Position numbers and translations under genes: made by a program. This document shows, piece after piece, positions 45,212 to 57,399 of a stretch of 64,000 nt of DNA. The first letter of the stretch is position 1. Every line of letters starts with the position of its first letter. Source of the DNA: Tupaia tana (Eukaryota; Chordata; Mammalia; Scandentia; Tupaiidae); the NCBI GenBank assembly GCA_026018925.1, contig JAKSZU010000009.1, positions 73,194,041-73,258,040 of the forward strand, written 5' to 3'. The notes beneath the pieces were generated by a model that saw only the letters and a list, made by a program, of their open reading frames with translations, had not been told where the DNA came from and ran no database searches.

Positions 45212-46552
45212 AAGTCTTTGTCTACCCCGATGTTTCCCAGAGTTTCCCCAGTGTGTTCATCAGTAGTTTTATAGCTTGAGGTCTTAGGTTCAGATCTTTT
45301 ATCCATTTTGAGCTAATTTTTGTTAACTCAAAAAGGGTTTCAGTTTCATCTTTCCACAGCTGTATACCCAGTTTTCCCAGCACCATTTGCTAAAAAGGTT
45401 TTCCCTTCCCTATGGATTGACAGGTATGGTTTGTCAAAAATCAGTTGGCTATAAGCTTTGGGGGTAATTTCTGGGGTATCTATTCTACTCCATTGGTCTA
45501 CCTGTCTGTTTTGTGACAATAGTATCCTGTTTTTATTATCACAGCTTCATAGTATATTTTTGGGTCAGGAAGTGATATGCCACCCATTCCACTCTTCTTG
45601 CACAGAATTGCTTTGGCAATACAAGGTCTTTTATGATTCAAGACAAATTCTATGATTGTCTTTTCTAGATCTGTGATAAATATCTCTGGTATTTTTATTG
45701 GAATTGAATTAAATATGTAGATTAATTTGGGTAGAATTGCCATGTTGATTGTTAATTCTTCTAATCCAGGAACATGGGTTGTCCTTCCATGTTTTTATGT
45801 AATTTTGAATATCTCTTTTTTAAGATTTTCAGATTTTTCACTGTAAAGGTCTTTGACTTCTTTAGTTAGGTTTATCCCTAGGTATCATATACATTTGGTG
45901 GCTATGGTAAAAGGGATTCCTTTCTTCAGCTCTATCTCATTCAACTTGTTGATAGAGTTAGAAATGTTATAGATTTTTGGATGTTGATTTTTTATCATGC
46001 CACTTTACTGTATTTATTTATTACTTCGAGATGTTTTTCATTAGAAAATTTTGTGTCTTCCCTTGGATTAGCCAGGTAGGATAGGTGCATTGCTTCCTCT
46101 TGCTGGCCTCCTCTGTCCATTATAACTTTTTTTTCCTCTTTTTTAAAAAACAGCTCTCTGCCCCCCTTGGGCCTTTCTCTTTTTAATCTTTGTCTTTTTC
46201 TCACCTAGGACAGAAACCTGCTAGCCATTTCCAAGTTTCCCTGCTTTTGGCCTCTGGCTTCAACTTCATGGCTGTGAAGTCACCCCCAGTCAGTGACCCC
46301 TACCCCCAGACCCTGTATCAGCCAGGTAGTTTTCCATTTTCACCACAATTTTATTTTTTCTGAAGTGATTTTCTTCTTCTTTCCTTTTATTCTTCTACCA
46401 CTTTTCTTATTCTTTCTTTTCCTTCTCTCTCAATTTCTATTTTCTACCTTCTTTTTCTTTACCGTATTTTTCTGTATTAATTCTTAGCTCTTACCCTCTG
46501 CCTAGGGTAGTCTAGGTGCAAAGTAGCTAACCATCTGAGCATTGTGTGCTTT

Positions 46553-46832
46553 TTATTTTATTTTTATTTTTATTTTTTTTGGAGAGGTTTTTGCTATAGG
46601 GCGTGTGCACTCGCCAGACAGACAGAGAGAGATAGAAAGATAGAAAGTGAGAAATCACCCTCCAGGGGGGATGGCCATGCCACAATACCTTCTCCTCCAT
46701 TCTCCTCTCAGAATCTTGAGCATGCACGCACATGTGACTGGCGTGAGTTTAAGCCACCGGGTCCGGGACTTGAACCACGGTCGACTATGTGGGAGTCCAG
46801 AGACATAGCCATTACGTTAACTGCTGGTCCCA
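46553..46832 (-). mobile_element. SINE-A, form A1
   Basis: Reverse copy in the L1-6 5' UTR with a (TTTTTA)n-like tail. TSD 'attgtgtgctt' (46541-46551 / 46834-46844). Minus-strand B box 'ggttcaagtcccgg'. Confidence 0.93.
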
Positions 46833-48244
46833 GAATTGTGTGCTTCTGAGAATTCTTTTGCACATCACTGTAGGGGTTGCAAAATTAGTGAGATTCCCCT
46901 TCTCATATTCAATTTTAAATCTCCACCAGTGTCTCCCACGTTTAAGGACATAGTAAAAGGGAGAAGTAGCACAGAATTATTTCATAGTGGGGGAAACACA
47001 CGAATTCAAAGTCACTGAATTTCTCTGAAAAAAAATTGACCAGAAGTGAATACATCTCTAAGTGACTAAAAGTCAAATAAGAGCATCAAGGATGAGCGAA
47101 TCAAGTAGTACATCCACACCAAAGGAACAGTGTAACCTGTCTCCAAGTAGGGAAGATTTAGAGCATATTACCTAAATGTCAGAAAAAGAATTTAAATATT
47201 TATGGTAACAAAATTTTATGAGATGAAAGAGAAAAGACATGTTGAGCTCCAAGAGATGAGGAAATCCTTCCACAATATGAAAGAAGAATTGGACACCATG
47301 AAAAAGAATCAGTTGGAACTGTTAGGCATGAACACTATAATACAGGAAATTAAAACCTCCCACGAAATAATCAAAAGCAGGCTAGACCATGCAGAAGATT
47401 GAATTTTGGAAGTACAAGACAAAACCAATCACCTAGAAAAAATTATTGAAAATACTGAGAAAACAGCCAAGAAATCTGAGGATAACACATGAGAAATACT
47501 AGATACCATGAAACACCCAAATATATAAATAATTGATATCCCAGAAGGTGAAGAAACTAATAAGGGAATTGGTAATCTATTCTGTCAAATCCTAGAAGAA
47601 AACTTTCTAAGTCTAGAGAGGTACTCAAATATCCAGACCCAAGAAATACAAAGAAACCCAAGTAGAATCAATTCAAGAAGATCCTCTCCATGAAATATAG
47701 CTAGATTGACCAAAACGACAAACAAAGACAAGATACTAAGATTGGCAAGGGAGAAACATCAGATCACTTATGAAGGCTATCCCATCAGGCTAACACAGGA
47801 ACTTTTAATTGGAAACAATGCAAGCAAGGAAAGAATGGGGAAATATATTCAAAGTGTTAAATGAAATACAATTTCAACCAAGAATACTATACCTGGTAAT
47901 ATTATCCTTCATATGAGAAAAGAAAATGAAGTCGTTCTTGGATAAACAAAATCTGATAGAATTTACCAACTCCAGACCAGCTCTTCAAGAAATTTTGAAA
48001 GGAGTACTATATCAAGAAAACTAAACAGAGACAGACAGCAATACGAAAACAAAAAAACAACCAGGAATATGGCCAACTTAATGGTAGGGACAAGTCTGGA
48101 AATACCAATAATAAAATTGAATGTCAATGGATTAAATTCTCTGATCAAAAGACACAGACTGGCTGAATAGATTAAAAATTAGAAACCTTCCATCTGCTGC
48201 CTATAAGAAACCCATCTCATAGATAAAGACATACATAGACTAAA

Positions 48245-48529
48245 ATGAAGGGATGGGAAAAAGTATTCCATGCAAATGGAAACCAAAAAAGAGCAGGAGT
48301 TGCTATACTGATTTCAGACAAAATAGGCTTCAAGACAAAAGCCACAAGAAAAGACAAAGAAAGACATTATATGGTAACAAAAGGGCTAATTAACCAAGAA
48401 GATATAACGCTTTTAAATATCTATGTACCAAACTCAGGAGCACCCAAATATGTAAAGGAGAGACTGCTAGATCTAAAAGGAGAGATAGACTATAACACTA
48501 TAAATGTTGGAGATCTCAACACCCCATAA
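48245..48529 (+). pseudogene. LINE-1 ORF2 endonuclease fragment (L1-6)
   Basis: 94 codons: 'RAGVAILISDKIGFKTKA', 'DITLLNIYVPNSGAPKYVKE' and 'INVGDLNTP' at the active-site Asp/Asn, ending in a stop where the family continues with Leu. The upstream codons (ORF2 start at about 48071, 'LNVNGLNSLIKRHRLAE') lie in another frame. This is the nicking domain of ORF2p, inactive here. Confidence 0.9.
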
Positions 48530-49348
48530 TCTCCTTTAGACAGGTCAACGAGACAAGAAACAAGCACAAAGATTCAGGATCTCAATGATACCAGAAATCA
48601 GATGAACTTTATAGACATCTATAGAACTTACCACCAAAAACACAAAATATACATTTTTCTCAGCCCTACATAGTACTTTCTCAAAGACTGATCACATGAC
48701 AGGGCACAAAACCAGCCTTTACAGATTCAAAGGCATAGAAACTATATACAGCATCTTCTCTGAATTAAACTTGATATTAACCTCAGTAAAAGTCCTTGAA
48801 AATATACAACTCATGGAAACTAAATAACCTACTTCTGAATGACTCCATGACTACAGCAGAGATTAAGATGGAAATCAAAGGACTCATGGAAACTAATGAT
48901 AATGAGTACACAGGTTTCCATAATTTATGGGATACTGCAAAAGCAGTCATACGAGAGGAGTTCATAGCAATTAGTGTGTATAAGAAAGATGGAAAGGTGG
49001 CAAAAGGACAACCTAACATCATGCCTCAGGGAATTAGAAAAAGAACAACAAAAATATCCAAAAAATGCCAAGAGAAAAGAAATAATAAAAATTTGTGCAG
49101 AAATAAATGAAACAGAAAATAAGCAAACTGTACAGAAAATAAATTAAAGCAAAAGCTGGTTCTTTGAAAAGATAAACAAGATTGACACAACATTAGCCAG
49201 ACTAATTAAGAAGAAGAGAGAAATGAACCAGATATGTCAAATCTGCAACGAATCAGGCAACATTACAACAGACATAACAGAAATACAAAACAACATTAGA
49301 GGATACTATAAGTGACTCTATGCCAACAAAGAAGAAAACCTGGATGAG

Positions 49349-49780
49349 ATGGACAAATTCCTGGACACATATAATCTATCAAGATTGACTCAGAACAAAG
49401 AAAACCTCAACAGACCAATAACAAAGAATGAGATTGAATCAGTAATAAATAATCTCCCAACAAAGAAAAGTTCAGGCCCCGATGGCTTCACTTCCAAATT
49501 TTACAAAACTTTTAAAGAAGAGGTAACCCCCATTCTAATCACACTGTTATTTGAGATCCAGAAGGAAAAAATTCTTCCAAATTCATTCTATGAAGCCTCC
49601 ATTACCCTCATTCCCAAAATGGATAAGGATGTGACAAAAAAGGGAAACTACAGGTCTATATCCCTGATGAATATAGATGAAAATATTCTCAACAAAATAC
49701 TTGATAACCATATTCGACATCATATAAAAAAGGTTATTCATCATGACCAGATAGGATTTATTCCAGAGATGCAAGGGTGA
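49349..49780 (+). pseudogene. LINE-1 ORF2 fragment before and into RT (L1-6)
   Basis: 143 codons, the longest ORF2 piece in the window. It opens with '[13 protein letters not shown]' and passes '[20 protein letters not shown]', '[16 protein letters not shown]', '[18 protein letters not shown]' and '[15 protein letters not shown]' before a stop. The order is that of the L1 RT N-terminal extension and fingers. The catalytic palm that should follow is deleted near 50110, so the element cannot move by itself. Confidence 0.92.
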
Positions 49781-50790
49781 TTCATCATACGCAAAACCAT
49801 AAATGTAATACACCATATTAACAGAAAGAAAGATAAAAACATATGATCGTTTCAATCAATGTGGAAGAAGCATTCAACAAAATACATCATGCCTTTATGA
49901 TCAAGACTCTCAGTAAAACTGGCATAGAATGATCATTTCTCAGCATAATGAAAGTCATTCATGAAAAACCTACAGGTAACATTACACTGAATGGAGAAAA
50001 GCTGAAAGCTTTTCCACTAAAAATGGCTACAAAGCAAAGCTGCCCAATTTCTCTGTTCCTATTCAGTACAGTGCTGAAAGTTCTAGGTAATGCAATCAAA
50101 CAAGAGAAGGAGCAGAGACTCCAGAAATAAACCCTAAAACATATAGTCAACTCATCTTTGACAAAGGATATCAGTCAATCCAGTGGGAAAAAGAAAATCT
50201 CTTTAGCAAATGGTGTTGGAAAAACTGAGTATTCACCCACACAAAGATGAATCTGAAGCCCTATTTGTCACCATTAACAAAAATCAACTCAAAGTGGATC
50301 AAAGGTCTAAACCTAAAACCACAAACTATAAAACTACTGGAGGAAGACACTGAGGAAAATCTGGGAGACATTGGGGTAGGCAAAGACTTCTTAAGCAAGA
50401 CCTCCAAAGCAAAGGCAATAATCCCCCAAATATAAAGGTGAGATTACATCAGATTAAGGAGTTTCTGCACACCAAAGGACACTGTAATTGTAAATCTACA
50501 ACCTTTGGAATGGGAGAGAATTTTTGTTAACTGTGCCTCAGATAAGGGACTGATAACCAGAATACACAGGGAACTCAAGCAGTTTGCTTGGAAGAAAACG
50601 ATTGATCCAATTAGAAGATGGAAAAACAAGCTGAATATACAACTCTCTAAGGAAGACATATGAACTGCCAAAAAGCATATGAACAAATGCTCAACATCCC
50701 TCATTGAAAGGGAGATGCAGATCAAAACCACAATGAGATACCACCTAACCCCAGTCAGAATGGTGTAGATTAAATAATAATAATAATAAT

Positions 50791-52492
50791 AGCTTTCCTT
50801 CAGAAGAGGATTTCTCATGGCTCCTGCGAACTAGTCATTTCAGGGGACAGGAGAAATGAAAATTTTCTACTCATAATTCAGCCTCCAGTGAACAAAGCTA
50901 GTGTGATTGAACTTCAAGAATTCGAAAGAAACACACCATCCATCAGATGACAAGAAATCACCACAGGACCACAGAAATATGGGAAAGGAAGAAAATACCT
51001 CTCCTCCAAGGGAAAAGAATAACTCCTCTTCATCCACAAGCAGTTCAATGCAAATCATGGAAATGTCTGATAAAGAGTTTAGAGTATTCATAATGGCGAA
51101 GCTAACTGAAATGGAAGAGAAGAGAGATAATGAACTGCTAAAGAGAAAGGAGAAAGAAGTTGATGAGTTCCAGGAGGTGAGGAAATTCTTGCAAGACCTA
51201 AAAGAGGAATTTCATACTTTACAAAAGAGTTAAATGGAACTGTTAGAAATGAAGTCTATAATACAGGAAGTCAAAATCTCCCTTGAAAGTATTAAAAGCA
51301 GACTAGATCATACAGAAAATAGAATCTCAGACATAGAAGAGAAAATTGCTGGCCTAGAAAAATCCACCATGAAGACTGAGAAAATGGCACAAAAACTTGA
51401 GAATAATATACGAGAAGTACTAGATACCATCAAATGTCCAAACATCCGGATAATTGGCATTCCAGAAGGTGAAGAGACCCATAAGGGCATTGATAATCTA
51501 TTCCATGAAATTCTGCAATAAAACTTTCCAAACCTAGAGAGGCATTCAAAGATTCAGTCCCAAGAAATACAAAGGTCCCCAAATAGAATCAATCCAAGAA
51601 GATCTTCTCCAAGACACATTATAGCCAGGTTGACCACAACCACAGACAAATACAAGATACTAAGATTGGCAAGAGAAAAACATCAAGTTATCTACAAAGG
51701 ACATCCCATCAGGCTAACAGCAAATATATCATCGGAAACAATACGGGCGAGGGAAAAATGGGAAAATATGTTCAAAGTGTTAAGAGAGAAGCAATTTCAG
51801 CCATGAATACTGTATCCGGCAAGATTATCTTTCACGTGGGAAGAAAAGACAAGAACATTCTCAGATAAACAAAACCTGAAGGAATTTACCAGCGCCAGAC
51901 CAGATCTCCAAGAAGTTCTCAAGGGTGTGCTATATCAGAAAATTAAATACAGACACATGGAAAGAAGAGTTCAAAAACTAAGAAAGTGGCCAGCTTAATC
52001 GTAGGGACAAGTCTGGAGTTAAATATTATGTCCCAGAATGTAATAGGAAAAATGGAACCAGAACAGAAGATAAAGTACATGAGACTGATAGGTTCATGCA
52101 CCTATCATTTGAACAGAATCCTAACCTGTTTCCTGGCTTTAAGAAAAGTTCCTTAGCATTTCTATGATTTAAGTTAAAACTGGTTTTCTTAATAGTACCA
52201 TGTGAACTTACCATTGAAGTAGTTAGATTATTTAAGAAATTGTGTGATCAATACAATGTGGGTGGAAAAGGAATGGAAGACAATTGTAGACACCAGAGAC
52301 AGTAGGAGAAGAGGGTGGGAAAGGACAGAGGGTCAGAAAGAGGGGTAAAAATTTCTAGGAACTATAAATGGAAAATTTTTGATAATAATATGCATGATTA
52401 AGTCACTATGCAGTATATTCTGGATGGGAAATCACATTTTGTATGCTGTAATGATGCTTAGGAAAAGAATGTAAATTAAGTTACAAAAAAAA
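50791..52492 (+). mobile_element. Half-L1-like (HAL1-like) element: 5' UTR, ORF1, 3' UTR
   Basis: Inserted in an (AAT)n stretch of L1-6. It has a short 5' UTR (50791-50906), ORF1 (50907-51943), and the inter-ORF spacer and first ORF2 codons ('ggacaagtctggag', about 52005-52018). It then goes straight into a 3' UTR-like tail with no endonuclease or RT. The tail ends 'ttgtatgctgtaatgatg' and a short A run (52483-52491). The last ~300 bp align with the next element (52530-52943) and with the L1 end at 20795. This is the layout of HAL1 elements, which need RT from full L1s. Confidence 0.7.
50907..51521 (+). pseudogene. LINE-1 type ORF1 in the half-L1 element
   Basis: ORF1 starts near the 5' end of the element. 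'SPPREKNNSSSSTSSSM' (a Ser-rich run) is followed by 'IMEMSDKEFRVFIMAKLTEM', a coiled coil ('KEVDEFQEVRKFLQDLKEEF', then 'IKSRLDHTENRISDIEEKIA') and the RRM entry 'CPNIRIIGIPEGEE'. Only two stops interrupt the first 205 codons: TAA at 51231-51233 and TAA at 51519-51521. Frame is otherwise kept, better than most ORFs in the window. Sequence beyond 51521 ('FPNLERHS...') continues the RRM and C-terminal domain to about 51943. Confidence 0.85.
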
Positions 52493-52529
52493 AGTTTCAG
52501 AAAAAAATATCCATTCAATGACCACAGTA

Positions 52530-52943
52530 AGATATATAGCCCCAGCTAGGTGCTACTTTATAGGATACCTAAAGTTAGACTTGTGTTCATGGAAATGTAT
52601 ATATCAGCTGTATTTGCTATGAAAATATTTAGATTAATTAAGATCTTTAGTAATTCAATAAAATATGGGGGGGAAACAGTACAGAAAGTAAACATAGATA
52701 CCAGAGACAGTGTGGGAGGAGAGTGGGAGATGGCAGAGGGTAAGAGATAGGGAATCAAGGATGGGGGTAAAAATAGCAAAACATACAGGAAACAAGAAAT
52801 GGAAAATTATTTGTTGACAATAACATACATGTTGATGTACTTGATTGAGACAATATACAGTGTACTCTGGATGGAAAATCTCATTTTGTATGTTGTAATG
52901 ATGTACAGTGAATGAACGTAAACAAATAAATTAAAAAAAAAAA
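52530..52943 (+). mobile_element. 5'-truncated half-L1/L1 3' end
   Basis: About 400 bp aligning with the tail of the preceding element ('accagagacagtg', 'gaaatggaaaattatttgtt', 'ctcattttgtatgttgtaat') and ending in A13. It lies directly downstream of the half-L1's own tail, so it probably inserted into that A-rich tail. Confidence 0.8.
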
Positions 52944-54146
52944 AAGAATAGAATGGAGGTCAAAGTGAAGATTCCTGAAGAATTGAAACCATAGCTTGTT
53001 GAGGACTGGGACTTAGTGATGAGGCAGAAGCAGCTGTTCCAACTCCCTGAAGAGAAAAACATACATGCAATCCTGGAAGAGTACACAGACTGCAAGAAGT
53101 CATAGGGAAACATCGACAACAATGAATACGCAGTTAACGAGGTTGTGGCAGGAATAAAAGAATACTTCAATGTCATGTTGGGCACTCAGCTGCTCTACAA
53201 ATTCGAGAGGCCCCAGTATGCCAACATCCTCTTGGCTCACCCTGATGCACCAATGTCTCAGGTTTATGGAGCACCACACTTACTGAGATTATTTGTAAGA
53301 ATCGGAGCAATGTTGGCCTTTACGCCCCTTGATGAGAAGAACCTTGCATTATTGTTGGGCTATTTGCATGATTTTCTGAAATATCTGGCAAAGAATTAGG
53401 CATCTCTGTTTCCTGCCAGTGATTACAAAGTGGCTTCTGCTGAGTACCAGAGCAAAGCCCTGTGAGGGTCTACTGACCACTCACTCTGTATGTCTGGTGT
53501 CTGTAAAAACCTTTTGTTCTTAGTTTTTTTCTTGTATAATTGATGTTCTTTAAAATTGTTAATGTATAACAGGACTTATGCTTCAGTTTGTTTTCTATTC
53601 TGTTTTAAACAGAAAATAAAAGGAGACCAAGCTCCTTTTCTCATTTCAAAGTTGCTACCAGTGTATGCAGTAATTAGCAAAGAAGAAACATTCAGTAGAA
53701 CATTTTATTGCCTAGTTGACAACATTGCTTGAATGCTGGTGGTTCTATCCCTTTGACACTACACGATTTTCTAATATGTGTTAATGCTATGTGACAAAAC
53801 ACCCTGATTTCCTAGTGCCAAAGGTTCAACTTAATGTATATACCTGAAAACCCATGCATTTGTGCTCTTTTTTTCTTTTCCTTTTTATTTCTTTTTTCTT
53901 TTTTTTATGGTGCTTGAAGTAAAACAGCCCATACTCTGCAAGTCCATCTATGTGGTTCCTTAGGCATTCTATCTTTGCTGAAATTGTTGAAGAATGGTGG
54001 TTTGTTACATGGTTTTTATATTGGAGTCTAATACATGTTCTAACATAATAGAGGCAATGCATTATTGTGTAGCCACGGTTTTCTGGAGAAGGTGATATTT
54101 TAGGAATTGTATTTCAGATCTTAAATAAAATTTGTTTCTAAATTTC
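52944..54146 (+). pseudogene. MORF4L2: Processed pseudogene of MORF4L2 (MRGX), 5'-truncated
   Basis: Intronless copy of the C-terminal MRG domain and 3' UTR. It begins 'MEVKVKIPEELKP' at about 52955 and continues 'EYAVNEVVAGIKEYFNVM', 'PDAPMSQVYGAPHLLRLF', 'LLLGYLHDFLKYLAKN' and 'SDYKVASAEYQSKAL', ending at TGA 53463-53465. Two in-frame stops break it: TAG 53103-53105 (for Gln) and TAG 53397-53399 (for Ser). The residues match MORF4L2 better than MORF4L1 ('LLAHPDAP', 'LLLGYLHDF', 'DYKVASAEY'). The parent is a chromatin factor of the NuA4/TIP60 acetyltransferase complex. The N-terminal part is missing. The ~680-bp 3' UTR ends just after 'aaataaaatttgtttc' with a five-A tail. It abuts an L1-type A tail on its left and L1-6 on its right, so it was made by L1 machinery. 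No function is expected. Confidence 0.9.
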
Positions 54147-54924
54147 AAAAATAATGATATTAATAATGATAAGTGCTGGAGGGGATGTGGTGAAAGGAGA
54201 ACACCCCTACACTGTTGGTGGGAATGTAAATTGGTCCAGCCATGTGGAGAATATTATGAATGTTCCTCAAAACCTTCAAATAGAACTACCATATGATCCA
54301 GCAATTCCACTCCTGGATATCTACCCAAAGGATAGGAGAGCACTCAGTTGGAAAAGTGCTTGCACATCTATCTATATTCATTGCAGCCTTATTCACAATT
54401 GCTAAGACATGGAACCAACCCAAATGCCCACAAACAGATTAATGGATTGAAAAATTGTGGCACATATACTCGAAGGAATACTATTCAGCAATAAAAAAAC
54501 AAGGCCATGGAGTTTGATAGAAAGTGGACGAATATGGAAGATTTGTTGCTGAGTGAAGCAAGTCAGGCTATGAAAGAGAGACATTGCATGTCTCCACTTA
54601 ACATATACCAACTGTCTGCACTGTATGGTAGAGACTGAAAAACTGGAGAACATAAAAGTATTAAAAACTGTAATGGACACTAGAGATAGAGTGGAAAGAG
54701 AGTATGAGAGGGAAACAGTGTAGGAAATTTGGGGGAAAATCAAGAGGTAAGACAGTTGTGGGACACAGATAAGGTCTATTATCTGTTGATGAGGATGTGT
54801 ATGGTGGTCTCAACTGGGCTGGACTGAGGTGTATATCATGCTGGGTAAAGTCTCTTCACAATCTCAATGATGTATAACAATATAATGTATGAATAATAAC
54901 AAAAATATATATAAATAAAAAAGA
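54147..54924 (+). mobile_element. L1-6: LINE-1, right portion (ORF2 end and 3' UTR)
   Basis: Resumes L1-6 after the 3.3-kb insert: 'ctacactgttggtgggaatg', 'gaactaccatatgatccagc', 'aacagattaatggattgaa', 'ctgagtgaagcaagtcaggc', then the 3' UTR to 'tcaatgatgtataacaat' and an A-rich tail. It is followed by the right TSD copy in L1-5. Confidence 0.9.
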
Positions 54925-55551
54925 AATCTTTGTGTCTTCTAAGTATATCATCATGTCATCTGCAAATAAAGATATTTACAATTTCTTTGTGTATTTGCAT
55001 GCCTTTTATATTGTTCTCTTTTCTGATTGCATTGGCTGAGACTTCCAGCACTGTATTAAAAGTGGTGAAGAAAGTGGGCAGCTTTGTCTACTTCCAGTTT
55101 GTAGTGAAAAAGCATTTAGTTTTTCCCCATTCAGTATAATGCTAGCTATAGGTTTTTTCATATATGGCTTTTATTGTGTTGAGGAATTACCCTTCTCTAC
55201 TGATCTTACTGAGAGAATAATTCATGAAAGGATATTGTATTTTATCAAATGCTTTCTATGCATCAATTGAAATTATTATATGGTTTTTATCTTTCTTTAT
55301 GTTAAAAGGTTTATTATATTTATGGTCTTATGTATGAACTACCCTTGCATCCCTGGAATAAAGCCTACCTGGTCGAGATGAGTAATCTTTGAATTATGTT
55401 GTTGGATACAACTTGCAAGTATCTTGTTGAGAAATTTTGCATCTATATTCGTCAGAGATATTTGTCTGTAATTTTTCTTTTTTGTCATGTCCTTATCTGT
55501 TTTGGGAATGACAATGATGAAATGTTCATAAAATGAATTTGGAAGGTTTTC

Positions 55552-55770
55552 TTACTTTCCGTTCTTTAGGAATAATTTGAGTAGGATTGGGGTTAAAACT
55601 TCCTTTAATGTTTTGTAGAATTCAGAAGTGAGGCCCTCTGGACCTGGTCTTTTCTTTGTTGGAGATTGAATTACTGATTCAATCTCATGACTTGTTACGT
55701 GTCTATCAAGGTTTTCTATGCTCTCCTGATTCAACCTTGGTAGGTTATATGCATCCAGGAATTTGTCCAT
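55552..55770 (-). pseudogene. LINE-1 ORF2 fragment before RT (L1-5)
   Basis: 72 codons on the minus strand: '[16 protein letters not shown]', '[20 protein letters not shown]' and '[20 protein letters not shown]'. It is homologous to 49349-49780 of L1-6. Two residues are lost from the INNLPTKKS block, which reads 'IQSPTKKR'. The frame ends before the catalytic region. Confidence 0.88.
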
Positions 55771-56149
55771 TTCCTCCTTGTTTTCTTGTTTGTTGGTTTA
55801 TAGTCGCTCATAGTATCCTCTCATGATGTTTAGTATTTCTGTGTGTCTACTGTAATGTTTCCTGCTTCATCATGCATTTGATTTATCTGGCTTCTTTCTT
55901 TCTTCTTCTTTATCAGTCTAGCTAATGTTGTGTTGATCTTGTTCATCTTTTCAAAGAGCCAGCTTCTTTTACTTTCATTTATTTTCTGTATAATTCATTT
56001 ATTTTCTATTTCATTTATTTCTCCTTAAATCTTTATGATTTCTTTTCACCTGGCATTTTTTAGTTTTGTTGTTGTTTTCCAATTCCCTGAGGCATGATGT
56101 TAGGTTGTCTATTTTCCATTTTTCCATCTTTTTCTTATACACACCAATT

Positions 56150-56152
<3 letters not shown>

Positions 56153-56192
<40 letters not shown>

Positions 56193-56437
56193 CGCTATAG
56201 GGCGCGTGCGCTTGCCAGACAGCAGACAGAGAGAGACATAGAGACAGAAAGCGAGAAATCACCCCCCAGGGGGGATGGTCACGCCGCAATCCCTTCTCCT
56301 CCATTCTCCTCTCGGGATCTTGGGCACGCATGCACACGCGCCCGGTGTGAGTTGTAAGCCACCGGGTCCGAGACGCGAACCGCGGTCGACTATGTGGGAG
56401 TCCAGCGACATAGCCATTACGCTAACTGCTGGTTCCC
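56153..56437 (-). mobile_element. SINE-A, form A2, young
   Basis: Reverse copy in L1-5 with a T40 run. The 'acctctcc' end block is missing, as in the copy at 18920, so the T run meets 'cgctataggg' directly. TSD 'atacacaccaatttct' (56138-56152 / 56439-56454). Minus-strand B box 'ggttcgcgtctcgg'. Confidence 0.95.
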
Positions 56438-57399
56438 AATACACACCAATTTCTATGAATTTCCTCTTATGACTGCTTTAGCCATGTCCCATACATTATG
56501 GAAACTTATGTAGTCATTATCATTTGTTTCCATAATTTTTTTTAGTTTCAGACTTCATTTCTTCAGTAGTTAAGAAGTCATTCAAAAGTAGGTTGTTTTG
56601 TTTCCATGTGTTTGTGTTTTTGAGGGAACTTCTTGAAATTAATATCAAGTTTAATTTCATCATGGTCAGAGAAGATGCTGGATATAGTTTCTATGCCTTT
56701 GAATCTGTAAAGACTTGATCTGTGTCCTATCATATGGTTAATCTTTGAAAGTATTCCATGCCAGGGTGAGAAATAATGTTTATTTTGTGGACTTAGGTTG
56801 GAAAGTTCTATAGATGTCTGTCAAGCCCATTTGATTTATAATATCATTTAGGTCCTGTATCTCTCTGTTATTTTTTGCCTAGAAGATCTGTCCACAGGAG
56901 ATAATGAGGTATCAATATCCCCCACAATTATAGTGCTGCACCAGCAGTCTTTTCTTCATGTATTTAGGTGCTCCTGAGTGGGTACATATATATTCATAAG
57001 CATTATCTCTTCCTGTGAATTAACCTTATACTATTATATAATGCCCTTCTTTTTCTCTTCTTACAGTCTTTATCTTGAAGCCCATTTCATTTGAAATCAG
57101 TATCCAACTCCAACCCTTTTTTGATTTTCATTTACATGGAATATCTTTTTCCAGCCCTTCACTTTTAGTCTATGTATGTCTTTATCTATAAGTTGTATTT
57201 CTTGTGGGCAGCAGATAGACGGTTTCTTATTTTTTTTATCCATTCAGCCAGTCTGTGTCTCTTAATTGGAGAATTTATTCCATTAATGTTCAACATCATT
57301 ATCGATATTTCCGGACCTGTTCCTATCATTAAGTGACCCATTTTCTTGGCTGTTTTTTATTCTCTCTTTTTTTGTTTTGGTTTTTTGGTTTTTGTTCTC

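Larger units (their letters stand above)
43330..46060 (-). mobile_element. L1-5: LINE-1 (antisense), 3' UTR and ORF2 3' half
   Basis: Minus-strand L1 inserted in the L1-8 monomers (probable TSD 'acacctcagat' / 'acacaccagat'). This portion runs from the 3' end (43330) into ORF2. It carries SINEs at 43982 and 44958. L1-6 interrupts at 46061, and L1-5 resumes at 54925. The two portions join in the ORF2 sequence 'tttgtgtcttc', which is uninterrupted in L1-2 at about 12953. Confidence 0.9.
46061..50790 (+). mobile_element. L1-6: LINE-1 (sense), left portion
   Basis: Inserted in L1-5 with TSD 'aaattttgtgtcttc' / 'aaatctttgtgtcttc' (46046-46060 / 54925-54941). 5' UTR 46061-47000, interrupted by a SINE; ORF1 about 47090-48022; ORF2 from about 48071. 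Near 50110 the sequence jumps from the RT region ('caatcaaacaagagaag') to 'gactccagaaataaaccc', losing about 0.65-0.7 kb including the FADD motif. It stops in the C-terminal region at 50790 and resumes at 54147. Confidence 0.9.

Noticed and set aside
53145-53399. 84-codon open frame with a clean MRG domain piece, as a possible small gene
   Set aside because: It is the part between two in-frame stops of an intronless MORF4L2 copy that starts mid-gene and keeps the 3' UTR; a processed pseudogene explains it.
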